Position numbers and translations under genes: made by a program. 64,000 nucleotides of DNA from Chenopodium formosanum (lineage: Eukaryota; Streptophyta; Magnoliopsida; Caryophyllales; Amaranthaceae), in NCBI GenBank assembly GCA_024500155.1, contig CM044860.1:2340501-2404500 (forward strand). The letters are read 5' to 3'. The notes below the pieces were generated by a model. That model was given only the letters and a program-made list of their open reading frames with translations, had not been told where the DNA came from and did no database searches. Of this stretch, positions 1 through 13,521 are shown one piece after another. How positions within the stretch are numbered: the stretch's first letter is position 1; each line of letters starts with the position of its first letter.

Positions 1-541
1 AGCTACACTTTAGTCTTAAATTCAAAAAGATGTAGAAGATCCGGTATGGGAATTACTAGGGTATTGAGGGCATTGGGGGTTAGGTAGCTGTTTCCAGATC
101 TTCTCAAATCTTAGAGTATTGGATTGGAAATGTTTGTGCTTGATAAAATTTGGCATTGCAGCAATTGCTTACATGAGTTGGTTAAGTGATCTTCTCACCC
201 TATCCCCAAATTTTTGCTTTGAAAAGTGTAGCCGGCCCCACCTATTGGGTTAAGGCTTTGATTGATTGATTGAATAGTGGAAGAACTCTGAATGGTTGTA
301 TATGTATTTATACGAGTTTGATCAGCTTTAGAATTGTCTAATTTCTTCAGGGAATTTTTCTTGCGATTCTTTTATTGAAATTGTATTATTTTTCATTTTT
401 CCTTACCTTTTCCTGGTGGTAGTGGGAGAGCTATGAACTATGAAAATAGAATTAGTGTAATAAATGAAATCTGTTTTGTTTCAGATGTTTTTACTATGGA
501 TCTCTTTTCTGTCCAATTGATGTTCTTACTTTTCTGATCAG
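1..541. other. Non-coding, probably intron of the ORMDL gene
   Basis: No exon is recognisable here. The stretch ends in a pyrimidine-rich tract and a TCAG acceptor just before the first visible ORMDL exon at 542. The N-terminal exon of that protein, which includes the first membrane segments, must lie before the window. It is therefore most likely intron. There is a short GATT tandem near 258-273. Confidence 0.6.
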
Positions 542-3500
542 GTCACATATCATTTCTTTCATTGGAAGAAAGGTACCCCATTCTCTGATGATCAGGGAAT
601 ATATAATCGTTTGACTTGGTGGGAACAAGTTGACAATGGGAAGCAGCTTACACGTAACAGGAAATTTTTGACTGTTGTGCCTGTTGTGCTGTAAGTAACA
701 CCTAAAAATCTTAATATGTTGATTTTATTGTAATTGATGCATAGTTGTTTTGGTTAGTTTTATAATGAAATGCTAGTACCCTGAATATTGTTGTTCTGGT
801 CTGTAGTATGATAGTTATTCTTCTCTTGTGGAAGCAGCTGTAAACTGCTTTTTGTGAACAAATGAACAATAGGATACTTCATCATTAAAAGGGGTTTGGT
901 AGACCTAGAATTCCAATATTGCTTGAGTTGGTGAAAATGTAGAACACCTTCGGGTGGATTTAACTGACGCGAAAACTTTCAAATCATTTGAAACGGTGAG
1001 GAAGGGGCTTGTTTACTTATTTTACCCTTTAGTAATAGTACTTTCGTGGCTTGAATTCTGTGTCAAAATTTGTACTCAACAGATTACGTGTATTCATGTA
1101 ATCCTCCAACATACGGACAAGGAGTAGGGAATAGAATAGAAATAGGGGGTTTTTCTATGATATTAATTAATGACCATCGTAGACATTACAAACGTACTAT
1201 TCAAATTAAAATGGCTACTAAAGTTTACCTGAATAGTGTAGCCATACAACCTGGCTAATGGGGATGAGGTTTTTTAGAGCTCGGATTATTTTAGAATCCT
1301 CTTGGCTGAATCACCAGATTGGTACATGAAAAAGGGGAGAGGAGGGGGGGGGGGGGGGATTCCTTGGTGTTAAGATAGTGGACAAATAGCACTGTTGGTG
1401 TTTAGAGCTCAGATAGTTTTAGATTCCTCATGGCTGAATCACCAGATTGGTACATGAAAATAGGAGGGGAGGGATTCCTTGGTGTTAAGATAGTGGACAA
1501 ATAGCACTGTTGTGGGGAGTAAAGGTTGATGTTACTGTTGGGGTAGTATTTTAAGTCCTTCGTTGCTGTATCATTTTAGATTTCCTTCAAATGTAGAAGA
1601 GGTTAATTTGATCAATATATTCTTGTTACCCATACTTTCTTTAACATTTATATTAAATTCAGTAGAAACCAATTTGAGATGTAAATAACAATGATAGAGT
1701 TTATTATTTCTCTTTTAAAAATTTGTTTAAATAGTTCCTTATATATCCAAAAACCCTTATTGGGTCAGTTAATAAAAGTGAAAGGAATTGGCCCATATGT
1801 TCAACGTGAGTCCTATCTTTTTTCCTTGGGGTAAGGCTCCAAGAGTTTATTTGCAATTATATGGAAAAGGCTGTGTTGCATTTGGTACACTTCAATCTAG
1901 CATAATTGATTGCTGTTAGAGGCATTAGGTTATGGTGATGGTAATAATTAGTGAGTGAGGTGGCTACTAGAGCTCAGTAATTTTTGTCTCTCATTGCATA
2001 TCATGTAATTGTTTATGTAAGCAGCTTTCTTTTGTGGACGCTGTACGGATTAATTCAGTGAACCACTATGCTGTAAATAAACTACTGATGTGGTTTGAGA
2101 GTCAAAGTATGGAGACATAGGAAGTGATGTTTTTGACTGTGATTCCATGATGGAGGTGGATTCCCTTGTAACCACGAGGAATAGCCATAGTGGTCAATGC
2201 AATGTATCACATATCTCATGTTTTAATGTCCATCGAAATTATTTGCCAACCTTTTGTGAACCTTGTCTTTGCCACCTTGGTTTTGGGATGATTTGAGGTC
2301 TTCTTTTTAGTCTTTCTTTAGATGATGTTTAACCTTTCAGCCAATTGCGACTTAAGGTCATGAGCTAGAGGCTTTGGTGTGGTCATTTTGGTGGTTTTTT
2401 ATCTTTCTTTTTTACCCTTCTTAGGGCATGCTTGGATTGGGGGTAATACATTAAGGGGGTAATAAAAGTCAAACTAAGCAAAATGAATGTGAAAATAGGG
2501 AAGAAGGAGATAGTGATGGTGTGATTGTAAGAAAATTATGGTTTATGGTGGAGAAAGAGGAATCAATACCCTCATTTTGGGGCTAATAGTTACACTAGGG
2601 GGAGGGTGGGTAACTATTACCCTTATTATAAGAGTAATAATTCCTCCATATCTCTCTTTTCCTCATGGTACAATTACCTTATTTCATTTGTAAACACCAT
2701 GTCTTCTACAACACCACCTCTAATTACTTTTGTTTTTTCAAGTTTAACTTTTATTACCCCTTAGGCCCCGTTTTTTAGAGCTGTTTCTGCTCAAATCAAA
2801 TATGCTCTGCTCTACTCAAAAGAAATCTGTTCTGCTCTACTCTATTTTCAAATAATAATTAATATTGTATTGATGATAATAATTTATTATTTTGAATAAT
2901 TATAATAATTATTAATAAAATAATTTTAATAATTATTAATATTAATGATAATTAATATTTATTAATCATAATAATAATTATTAATAATAGTTATCATTAT
3001 TAATATTTAATAATTCAAACTATTAAGAATTAATATTTAATAATATTATTAATTAATAATTTCTAATAATTATAACAATTCTTTCAAAAAAATAAATAAT
3101 AATAATTACAATTAATGACAATTTCTTTTATAAACATTTGATATTAGAATCACAATGTGTAGAAACATTATATGTATATGGGTATTGATTGTTAGTTCAT
3201 TGAATTGAATTATTTTTTAAATCTTTCCATACAATTTAAGAATTAATAAAAAGAGGTTGTTTTCAAGTAGTACTTTGTATATCATTATCATATTTAGGGT
3301 ATAAAATATATGATTAAGACAAATCTATAAGTAAAATCATTATTACTCATTAAATCATTTTATTTTAAAATTTTTGTGAAATAAATATAAATAAACCGTT
3401 GTCTTTTATCTTTCTACTATTAACATATGTTAAATATGGTATACATATATTTATGTTTTCACTCACCTAAATCAATGTTATATGAACTTAGTAATAGTAA

Positions 3501-6294
3501 TAGTAATAGTAATAATAATAACAACAACATTAATAATAATAACATTAATAATAGTATTAATAATAATAGTAATAATAATAATAATAACAACATTAATAAT
3601 AATAACATTAATAATAGTAATAGTAATAGTAATAGTAATAGTAATAGTAATAATAATAATAATGTTGAAATCTGCTCGGCTCAGCTCTGTTCTGCTCTGC
3701 TCTGCTCTGCTATCCTGAAATCTGCTCTGTTCTGCTCTACCTAGAAGCTCAAAAGAACAGGGCCTTAATGTATTATCCACAATCCTAGCATGCCCTTACT
3801 CTTCCCACCCATCCACCTAGTAATCTTATGTCTTGATGGATAAAGTACATCTCTAATGCCTACCTATATACTACAGAAAAAGGTACTGTACATTTTGTAC
3901 AAATTAAGAAGAAAATGGAAACACCAATTTGGCTAAGATCTGGATATGGAGAAATGAAGTCAAAATAAAGACCCAAACAAATCCTCCTGTCCAACTGTGT
4001 ACAGAAATTCAAAGACCCAAACAAAAGGCTTAACCTAATAATCTGAAGTCCAAACCATGTTCACTGTGCCACACAAATTTCTTGAGCACTCCGAAATGGT
4101 TGATGTATGATAGGAGAGGCGGAGATGAGAGACTTGGAACAATCCATTGTTTTAGCGAGTATGATTATGGACTCTGGAAATGGTAAAGGAAGGTCAATTG
4201 GTGAAAACCTATTAATTAAAGGTGATCAACATCGGCCGACCCACTAGCCCAGCCCAATCCGTCTCGAAAATAGGGCGGATTTGGGCAAGCCTAAAAACAC
4301 ATTTTTAGTTAAAAACTCAAACCCGGCCCGACAAGCCCGCAACTTTTTTGCGGGTTTGGGCATGAGGTATGATGTTAAGGCCCAACCTGGTCCGAAGTTT
4401 TGGGTTGAGTTATAAGTTGCATCACTATAGCATCTGGAACCCTTCAGACTAAGACATGGGTTTTTGAAACAATTTAAAGTAACTGCTCAAAAATTCTGGC
4501 AAATTACCTCAATAATTGAGATTTGAAAAAGAGGCCTTTGGAAGAAGCTAATGACTAACTTTGAATAATTGGAAGCTTCGTTGTGTTATTCCGACTCCAT
4601 CTCTGTTGCTGGCTCTGTTTTACTTGTTCATATCCCTCGATTTAACTTTTTCTTTTTCTTTTATTATAAATGAAAAAAATTGGGTGTCTTTTTTTTTTTT
4701 TTCCTTCCCCTTGATAGAGATGATGTGCCTTTATTCCACATCTTTTCTTTGTAATGTGCTTCCTCAATCATGATATAGTTGTTGAAGAGGAGAGGAGAAA
4801 ATTGCAAATTTTATTTTCATGGATTTTGTTGCTTGGATGATGGTGCTAATGTTTAAGATGGAGTGTGAAGATGTATTTTACAATCTCTATGCCACATTAT
4901 TTGCAAGGTGATGAACTCAGCAAGCTGTTGCTTTGTTTCTTCAACTTCCCATGGTGAAATTTACAGGTGGGGATTGGGGAATCAAACAAGGCCTTGTTTT
5001 AAAAGTGAAGATATTTCAACCTAGTTTGAGTAAATGGTTTTGACTATTCATTGCTCTAGGGATAGCCATCAAGCCCTAAGGGGTATCTAGATTCTAGGTA
5101 GCTCATAGGAGGTTGTAGGTCCATTATTATGAGATTGAAATATTTTGTCTTGGGCCATGTGCATCAAATCACCACCTATAACTTAGTACTTAAAGAGTAA
5201 CAGTGACACTGTGACTACCCATCTAGTGCGTAACACAAATTTTGCTGGAGGCAACTTATGAGGTCCCAAATCAATTGTAGTGGCCCTTTATGCACCCTTT
5301 GTTGAGATTTGACACCTTGGTAGAGTGATCATCATAACTCGGAGCTTCAGTTTTGAGGCGTGAGGGCACTCTTGGATCAGGGATGTTGAAGGCTTCCTAC
5401 CAAGCATGATCTTTGGGCCTATATTACTGTGCCTATCCTCTTCTTTGTTGCCTGGATATTTGACATAAGTTCTCCTGTGTTTTAAATCTTGTGCAGCTTT
5501 TAATCTGTCTAACAGGCATCATAATTTTCGAATTTCAAATTATTAATTTTTCCCCCTAAAGTTGTCTGTATAATTCGTGATAAATTACCAGCAAATTTTT
5601 TTTAGACTAGCAGGGGCTAGCAATGACTTGGAAGTATTTCGATTTCCTGAAACTGTTTTGCTTCTGCCATGTGCTGTTTTAGTTGGTGGGGGTACTGTGA
5701 TAAGGAATTTCTAATAGTTTATCACCTGGTGCTTCTTACGGAGTTCAGAATATGATGTCTGAGTTCTGATGCTGTCTTTATTGTTTTCCCAGTATAGAAT
5801 GTGACACCTAAATCTTGATGTACCTGATTGAAATATATAATCGGAGACGTATGCAGCGTAAGAATTCTGTAAACAATTATGATCTCGTATTAAAATCAAA
5901 CTTATTATCTGTCTGAAGTGTCTAGAATGATTCAAGGCCTTATAATGAAGTTAGTGGTTATATAGTCTTCCTTTCTTTTCATGCCTTAGCAGCTAAGGCA
6001 TTGTGAGGATCTTTTTTCTTTCGCCTGTTCCTTTGGTTTTTTTAGATGTTGAAGTTCTTTTGCAATCTTCTTAATATAAGCACCCTCATTTGACTAGAGC
6101 AGAAATCCATACAGTTAGATATCTGTTGGTTATATACTGAAGAATATTTTGTTTACAGGTACCTGATAGCCTCACATACAACAGATTACCAGCACCCAAT
6201 GCTTTTCTTCAACACCATTGCAATGATCATCTTGGTTGTAGCCAAATTCCCACATATGCACAAGGTCCGGATCTTTGGTATCAATGGTGAATAA
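542..6294 (+). CDS. ORMDL family protein, C-terminal exons (partial)
   Basis: Two exons, 542-690 and 6159-6294, join in frame (49 codons plus 2 nt, then 46 codons with stop TAA at 6292-6294) and give 94 residues. The first begins VTYHFFHWKKGTPFSDDQG and contains LTWWEQVDNGKQLTRNRKF; the second reads YLIASHTTDYQHPMLFFNT and ends KVRIFGINGE. These are signature stretches of ORM1-like proteins, small ER membrane proteins that bind serine palmitoyltransferase and restrain sphingolipid synthesis. The last two hydrophobic segments are present (VVPVVLYLIA and an FFNTIAMIILVVAKF helix). The 5' exon lies outside the window, so the start is unseen. The donor GTAAGT at 691 and acceptor ACAG at 6155-6158 are canonical. 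The 5,468-base intron is unusually long for this small gene and is inflated by transposons. Confidence 0.93.
1272..1512 (+). repeat. Tandem duplication, two copies of about 115-130 bp, with a G tract
   Basis: Copy 1 runs about 1272-1397 and copy 2 about 1401-1512. Both contain TTTAGAGCTC, then GGCTGAATCACCAGATTGGT, then GATTCCTTGGTGTTAAGATA and GGACAAATAGCACTGTTG. The main length difference is a run of about 15 G residues at 1344-1358 in copy 1 that is much shorter in copy 2. It lies in the long ORMDL intron. Confidence 0.85.
2424..3795. mobile_element. Tourist-like (PIF/Harbinger) MITE, outer element
   Basis: The left end starts GGGCATGCTTGGATTGGGG; the right end is its inverted copy, ending AATCCTAGCATGCCC at 3795. 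Both sides are flanked by TTA (2421-2423 and 3796-3798), the target duplication typical of PIF/Harbinger elements. Removing the inner element at 2764-3764 and its TTA leaves about 368 bp with long terminal inverted repeats that include a GGTAATACATTAAGG block. No coding capacity is seen, so it is a non-autonomous MITE in the ORMDL intron. Confidence 0.85.
2764..3764. mobile_element. Second Tourist-like element nested in the first
   Basis: The element is 1,001 bp. It has a left end GGCCCCGTTTTTTAGAGCT and a right end whose complement reads GGCCCTGTTCTTTTGAGCT, flanked by TTA at 2761-2763 and 3765-3767. Subterminal regions carry degenerate pentamer repeats (TCTGC, TCTAC). The core is extremely AT-rich, and 3487-3663 is an AAT/AGT trinucleotide microsatellite. 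Predicted peptides across the microsatellite (poly-Asn or poly-Ile) are low-complexity artefacts and not genes. Confidence 0.85.
4214..4430. mobile_element. Possible old transposon remnant rich in GGCCC/GGGC
   Basis: This short GC-richer block starts near GGTGATCAACATCGGCC and contains AACCCGGCCCGACAAGCCC and TTTGCGGGTTTGGGC. It contrasts with the AT-rich intron around it. The composition resembles degraded plant repeats with GGCCC-type words. No clear terminal repeats or target duplication were found, so the class is open. Confidence 0.3.
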
Positions 6295-9200
6295 TAAGGG
6301 CATCTAAGGCAGTCAGCTCGTTTTAACACTTAAAGGTGACTTCTGATCCTTTCTCCAGCTGCCGGAAGGACACTACTGTATAGGAAAACCAGAAAGGAAA
6401 ACGGTTATGGATGATGTAATGCTTTTGTATCGCCTAAACTTCTGCCTCTACTCTCCAAAGATATGATGAACAAATAAGTAGATACTATCTTTTGTACAGA
6501 ATTGTCGCATGTTCTTTTAGATTTTCTTTTTCTGATATGAGCATGATTTTGGTTTCTCATTGTTATATGCCATAAACCTTTTTATTTTGTAATGGAAGAG
6601 AACTGTTTTACTAGTATATTCTATTATTGACCAAAACCAACTTATTATCTTGCTAAAATTTTATAATTTCATTCCATATTATCATTGTACTCGTGTGAAT
6701 CTATTCGTATTCCTGTTTTAAATTGTTAGTAAAATCTAGCCAACACCTACGACGATAAATTAACAAAACAACAGTTCAAAACTTTGTATCTAGACTCTCT
6801 CATCCAGAGATTGAGCCTCGTTGCAGATACATGCATGCTCAGACCTCCAGAAAAGTTTTGTTTGGGTTGAACTGTTGAAGGAGAGCCATCAGAGAAGAGT
6901 ATGGATGCCCTGCTACAAGAGGTGATCATCCTCTTGAAATCTTTTCAGTAGTTTTAGATGGAATTTTGTATGGTCAATATTGTCATTTAGATTCTACGAA
7001 GTATCTCTCTTTTCTATCATAGGTTGTGAATTTTGACATTGGAGGTCAAACAAGATCACTTCAAGATTCTAATCAACCCTTTTTTTACTTCAACTATAGA
7101 CAAATAGATACTCCACATAGTATTAATTTTGATATGAAAACTTTGTATAATATGATAATTGAAATCAACTTTTTTATGTAGTATATATATCAAAATTGTT
7201 AATTTATTGTAAAGTTTATTTAGTTACCAAACATATAATCACGTTGTCTAGATGGTAAAATAAATAAAAAAATTATCCATTATTTTTATTGTGAAAAGGT
7301 TAAAAGGGCTAATCTATTTATTTTCCTTATATATGTACTTTCTCTGTGAATTTTTTTATTGTTGTTGGCCAATAATATTTCCAATTTTTACATATTTCTG
7401 GATATTCGTGGCTTAAAGATTTGCTTATACTAAAAGTAGAATTTCCCTCCAAACAATACTAAAAATAGAATATGGAACTATTCCCAAAAACCTACCCATC
7501 ATCAAAATATGGATTACGTTGGAATTAGCTAGGACTTTGTCTGCCGCCCCTATACCACTAGTCCACTAAACTTTATGCAATTAAAGTAAAATTAACCCCT
7601 AATTCTGAATTAGAGTAAGAGTAATCAACCAAAAGTTTGGGTCACGTGATCTATAATTTTTCTTTCAGGTTGATGTTTAGCTAAAAACAACATAGATTTA
7701 GCTTTAATTTTTTATGATAATGATTTATAACGACCCATCATATAATCTGTGGTATAAAAATTCTATAATCTACTTCTATAAAAGTAGACCATACACCTTT
7801 ATAAGCACAGTTCATTTGAAAGAAAATACAGACTTTTTGGTGATTAGAGTAGAGTATTAAGAGTTAGTTATGCTTTACTGTACTTGATTTTTGCTGTTCC
7901 TCTAGAGTGTGGACTAAAGTTGAAATTACACAACTTTTAACAAACTTTTTCCGGTTAAATACAATATTTTGGATTTCTCAATTGTCAGACAAGCTTTATT
8001 CCATATTATTATTATTACGAGTACTATTACTACTGTTAACAATACATTAACACTTGACTTGCATCCCATTCCTTAAGATATATATGGGTCTATTTGACCA
8101 GAAATTTTAGTTTATATTGTCTCATTGTTAGTTACGTATCGAGGGTGAGAAATAGTACAAGCGGTTAAGCATTCTTTTCAATATCAGGGAATTTTAGGAT
8201 CAATTTTCATCTCTGTCCTTGTGGTTCTCTAAACACAAATTTATCGAGTTTGTTTGTACTTATTTCACCTAAATTTATCTTATAAGCTCATAATGTACAT
8301 TAACTTATTCCAAGAAATAAATAGAAATAAAGTGAATTAGACAAGGTCTTAAAATTGATCCTTAATTAATAAAGGGTGCAAATATAGACCACTCATATTT
8401 TTTATCGCTACTACAAGCTCTACTATTTCAACTGACTTACATGATCCACAAATTAATTAGCCTAGATTAACAACAATTAATGATAATTCCTCCTTAATCC
8501 ATTTTCCTAAATTTGATGTTACAATTTCATTTTTATAAATTGCAAAACTAAACCTTCCTCTTTCTTGTTTCCTCTTCCAATTATAAACCCACCTAGTTGA
8601 AAAACAATCCATTTACTCTAGTTAAAAGAACGCGTTTATCAAAAAAAAAAAAAATTAAGTGTGATATTCACCAAAACTCCTCGATGTATGTGAAGATCCT
8701 CACACATGACAATTGACAAATAATTCACCATTTATAGAATCTTACTGATGAACTCAAGTAAGCATATTTAGCTAACTTAGGGCAACTAATAAATACGGCC
8801 ACGAGTGAATATGAAATTGCATACCTAATTTAATTAAGCTGTTTTTTGGTTTTTGTTTTTTTGATTAATGTCAATTGATTATATAAGCATTCTTTCCAAA
8901 TATGTTAATCTGACACGGCCAAATATATTATCACTGCCTAGTATTAGTCCATGATTTTAATTATGATGATCTGTATGAAGACCTTTTTGTCCACTAATTT
9001 AATTACGCAAAATCTGTCTGTTCAAATAGTCACCAATTTAAGCTGTAGTAAGATTGAGACATGAGTATTTAATTTTGCCTATTACATGTAATAAGCATTG
9101 GTCAATTCATCATAGGATGCTCACTATTTCATAAAACAAACAGAGGGCGTACTGTACGTACGTACTTTGTAGTTTGTACAACTCTTGGTGAAGAAAATAT

Positions 9201-11095
9201 GTTATGCCTATATCAGCCAGAGTCGGATGCTTAGAAACCGGATGATCCAATTGTTAGTAAACCGGAAAATTGGCCTTTTATTTTTAGTTGTTATAATGAC
9301 GTGTTTCTGATATACGTTATAGATTTAAACCTTATCACATAACATAAATTTCTTGAAAATTACTGAGTATACGTAATTTCTTGTGAACTCTTCTTATCCA
9401 ACCGAACCTTCTTTACAATAATAATAACAGAATGATAAATACATGATGATTGATACAAACATGTAGTGACTCAGTGAGACATCTAGAATAATACTTTGTA
9501 TATTATGGTTTTATATTAATGTTACATAATTATAAAAATTGTTTATCCATCACTGCTTGACATCTGTTTTCCAATATAATAATATACAAACAAAAAAATA
9601 CAGTAAATTACTGGACGAAAGTTAATCCTACTCTAATAACAGATTAAGACAATTAACAAAATCCCAATTAAAAACCATATACTATACATTACAGCACAAT
9701 ATAAAAAGAATAATGTATGAAAGTAGGTCTAAACATGATCTGATATCCACTTTGTAATAAAAAGGGGTAACTAATTAATAATTAATCAACAAATTAATAA
9801 GACTGAGCTGGAGAAATTCTCCGAATCGAAGGCCAACGGAGCATAAGAAAAGGTCGGTTTCTTAAGACTCTTTATAGTTCCAGGGAACATACTTTTTCTT
9901 ATCTTAAAGCATGAAAGAGAGAGGAAAAAAAGAATTTGTGTTAACCTTTTTTTATGCTTATTTGATGTGAAGAGACAGTAACGTTGATCAACATGACTAT
10001 AATTTATGCCCTTTTGGTGACATTTTACTATTTGTACTCATTTGTATTAGGGGTAAATCACTATTTGATGTCAAAACACGGTATACGTTAATATGCTCTT
10101 TTCAAATCTATGTTATCTCTGGTGTGTTCTTGAGTTATCGATTTATTTCTAAATAATAATTACTATCATTATTTAAATTTTTCAAAGTGAGCTTTATTTT
10201 CCTCGAGATTTATAGATCAATGACATGAGTAATTTTATTATGAAAGCGTGAACAACAATATAACTAAACTCCATCAACATAAATAATTAAACCTTTACAA
10301 ATAAAGAGGAATAACACTCATTTTGAAATTGGAGAAGTTAAAAATTAAAAGTGTCTTAAGCCCTTTTTTTCATTCGTATGTATACACTCCATTTTCATAG
10401 CAAGCAAACATTATTAATGACCCTGAAATGTAAAAGAGCTTAGAATAATCATTTATGCATGTAACATAATTAGTATGAAAGAAAATAATTAAGCCCTAAT
10501 TAACCTAGCAATAGAAAAATGTATAATAATAAAAAAAATAAAAATAAAAAACATATAAAAAATGACAGAAAGGTGAGAAGAGAACAAAGAATAAAAACTT
10601 TCCCTATCTTCTGGTCAAAAAGCAGAAAACCCACCACAGGAGGCACACATCATATTTCCACAATCAAAGAATATTTTACACAATTTGTTTGAAGGCGCTC
10701 CACTACCATCTTCAAATAACATGTTTAAAATAATTTGAAAATTACATTTCATCATTACTATGATCGATTAATTTAATGTATTTTAAGACTCAATAAGTCC
10801 AGCTAATTAACATATTCACACTATTGAAAAATTAACATATAATTGAACTTTCTTAATACTTATATTCAAAGCCAATTGAGGAAGAAATAATAAGAAGAAG
10901 AAAAAAAGGACAATTTATCATGGAATACATAATATATGATGTATAACAAGGTTCTATTGTATAAACTACACTTAATACCCTATAATCACATTATTTTTAC
11001 CATTTACATGCACTACAAAGTTAACTTTCACATAATTTGAGAAGATTAAATTCAATGAATCTCGTGTTATATAAATGGTGTACATTCATGCAGAA

Positions 11096-11151
<56 letters not shown>

Positions 11152-11582
11152 TGTGTGTGTAAAGACTAAAGAGAGATACAAAGAAAAATTGATGATGTAT
11201 ATAGAATATGATTTCAAGTCTTATATATTATCATTCAATATTTTAACCAACCAACTCAGCGAGAAAAGGAAGAGTAAATAAAAGTAGTTTAAATTGTATG
11301 ATAGAGTAAAAGAGACTAGGTAGGAACATACGTCAAAACAAACCCCATCAAGGTCATAGGCCGTCTATCTTACATCATAAAGTGAGAGGCCTACACATAA
11401 AGCCATCACACAAACAATCACAAACATTCTTTCTTGCAAAATTAAGTCCATTTGCAGACAAAATTAAAAGGAGCTGATTTTTATTTTTCTCTCTTAGCCT
11501 TTCTCTTCCCCTCTTTTCATCTCAAAAGACATCATCTCATCTATTTTCTTGCCTTTTTCTTCACCTTTTTTCCTTTGGATTC
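6295..11582. other. Intergenic spacer between ORMDL and Dof genes
   Basis: The first 200-300 bases are probably the ORMDL 3' UTR. No further exon, tRNA or complete transposon was recognised. A run of roughly 38 T followed by about 11 GT repeats occupies about 11099-11160. The last few hundred bases should hold the Dof promoter and leader; no confident TATA box was picked. Confidence 0.6.
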
Positions 11583-11634
11583 ATGGATGCTGCTCAATGG
11601 CCACAGGTATGTCTATATATCTATCATGCTCAAC

Positions 11635-11709
<75 letters not shown>

Positions 11710-13521
11710 CTTTTAATTAAACTTAATAATCCATGTTTATCTTCTGATAAATAGTTTGGTTTTTCTTTAAATTAGGTTTTAAACTAAAGATCTACAAAAT
11801 TAAAGTGGCTTTTTTCACAAAGAAAAACCCTTTTTGGTGAAATTTGGTTTTATGTGCATGAAACTTTTCTCTGAAAGATGTTTAATGGAGTCATTTCCAT
11901 GTCTTTCTTCCCTTTTCCCCTCTCTTTTTCTTCCCTTTTTTTCTTTATTGTTTGTTCAACTTTCTTGTTTGTTCTTGAAACATGTAAAAGCTTTTCACTT
12001 TTCCTTTTCTCCTTAACCCTTTTTAGTTATGTGATATGAAAAACAAATACATAAAGTTTATGTTGTAGTAGTGTTTAGAGAAAAGGTAATATTAGTAATT
12101 ATTGTGTGTTTTCTTCTTTCTTTAGTGATCTACTTTTACATCAATTCAATCTCAAATTCAAAAAGACATAACATAAACTTTGTTTTCTAATTTGTTTGTC
12201 ACTTTGTTGCAATCACTACTCTATGTAACACGCGCACACATACACAAACACACACTTTCTGATCTATCTACTGTTATAGCTTCATTAGATTGTTTAATTT
12301 AATTTGTTCATTTTTACATATATCAACTCATCGATTTTCTTATAAAAGTGTTGAGATGAAAATCACTTTATCTTTTTACTCACAACTTTTAATTTTATTT
12401 TATCTTTTCTTGGTTATTGTGGGGGTATGTAGCATCAGCAAGTAGCTGGTTTTTCAAGGGCAATGGAAGAAATAGCAATACCAAACAACAATAATAATAC
12501 TACAAACAATAATTCAAGGGCAACACAAGTTGTTGGAGATCAAAGAAAAGCAAGGCCTCAAAAAGATCAAAACATCAATTGTCCAAGGTGTAATTCTACC
12601 AACACCAAATTTTGCTACTACAACAACTACAGCCTTACTCAACCAAGGTACTTTTGCAAGACTTGTAGAAGGTATTGGACTCAAGGTGGCTCTCTACGAA
12701 ACGTCCCCGTCGGTGGTGGCTCTAGGAAGAACAAGAGATCATCGTCGTCCTTGTCGTCGTCGACCTCAAACCCATCAATCAACCACAACAACCACCCCAC
12801 TAAGCTCATCCCTGATTTAAACCCACCAAGCTCTTTGTCACACCTAATCACTGCCTCACACCAAAACCCTAAATTCCTTGAAGGTCATGATCTTAACCTT
12901 GCTTTTCCTATGCAAGGTATTTTCCACCCTAATAATAACAACAATGAAAATCATGAGCCAATTAATATCATGAACACTAATAACAACAATGCTAATAACA
13001 CAAACAACAATAACAACAATAATCTTTCTTCTAGTACTACAACTAATACATGTAGTACAACCACCTCTACAACCCCAATTTCAGCCCTTGAGCTTCTAAG
13101 GACAGGGATTGCATCTAGGGGAAGCCTAAACCCATATGTTCCGATTCCGATGCCAATGCCGATGCCAATGCCGGATTCCAACACTCTATACCCCTCAGGG
13201 TTCCCCAACTTGCAAGAATTCAAGCCAAACATGGATGTGTTTTCGCCGCCAAATGATCATAACATGGTTGGATCAGGTGACAATAATAATGTTGGATCAA
13301 ATAATAATGGTGGTGCTAATTCTGCTAGACTTTTGTTTCCATTTGCTGATATGAACAAGCTTGCTAGCTCAACACCAACAACAACAACAAATCATCATCA
13401 TCATCAAGAAATTGAAGATCAAAACAACAAAGGAGGAAATGATCATCATCAACATCATCATAATAGCAACAATAATAATCATCCTTATTGGAGTGGCATG
13501 TTAGGTGGTGGAACATGGTAA
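11583..13521 (+). CDS. Dof zinc-finger transcription factor (Dof4.6/VDOF-like)
   Basis: Exon 1 (11583-11606) encodes MDAAQWPQ, a known start of one Dof subgroup, and splices in phase 0 to exon 2 (12433-13521), giving 370 residues. The Dof finger lies at residues 58-86 with spacing C-x2-C-x21-C-x2-C (CPRC, then RYFCKTC), followed by RRYWTQGGSLRNVPVGGGSR. It binds AAAG-core DNA in the nucleus. The rest is low complexity: poly-Asn, poly-Ser, MPMPMPMP, and His/Asn runs near the C-terminus, ending in YWSGMLGGGTW, a plausible activation motif. MDxAQWPQ proteins include Arabidopsis Dof4.6 (VDOF1), linked to vascular development; that assignment is by resemblance only. The intron carries a large ATT microsatellite. 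The internal ATG at 12463 is in frame, but the spliced start fits the family better. Confidence 0.92.
11634..11710 (+). repeat. (ATT)n microsatellite in the Dof intron
   Basis: About 25 uninterrupted ATT/TAT units lie just downstream of the exon 1 donor of the Dof gene. The run is long and pure, so it is probably polymorphic in length. It is intronic and does not alter the protein. Confidence 0.97.

Noticed and set aside
3427..3780. Overlapping frames encoding Asn/Ser-rich and Ile/Thr-rich peptides on both strands
   Set aside because: They are translations of an AAT/AGT microsatellite inside a MITE; no start context, no conservation, and open in several frames because the repeat lacks stops.
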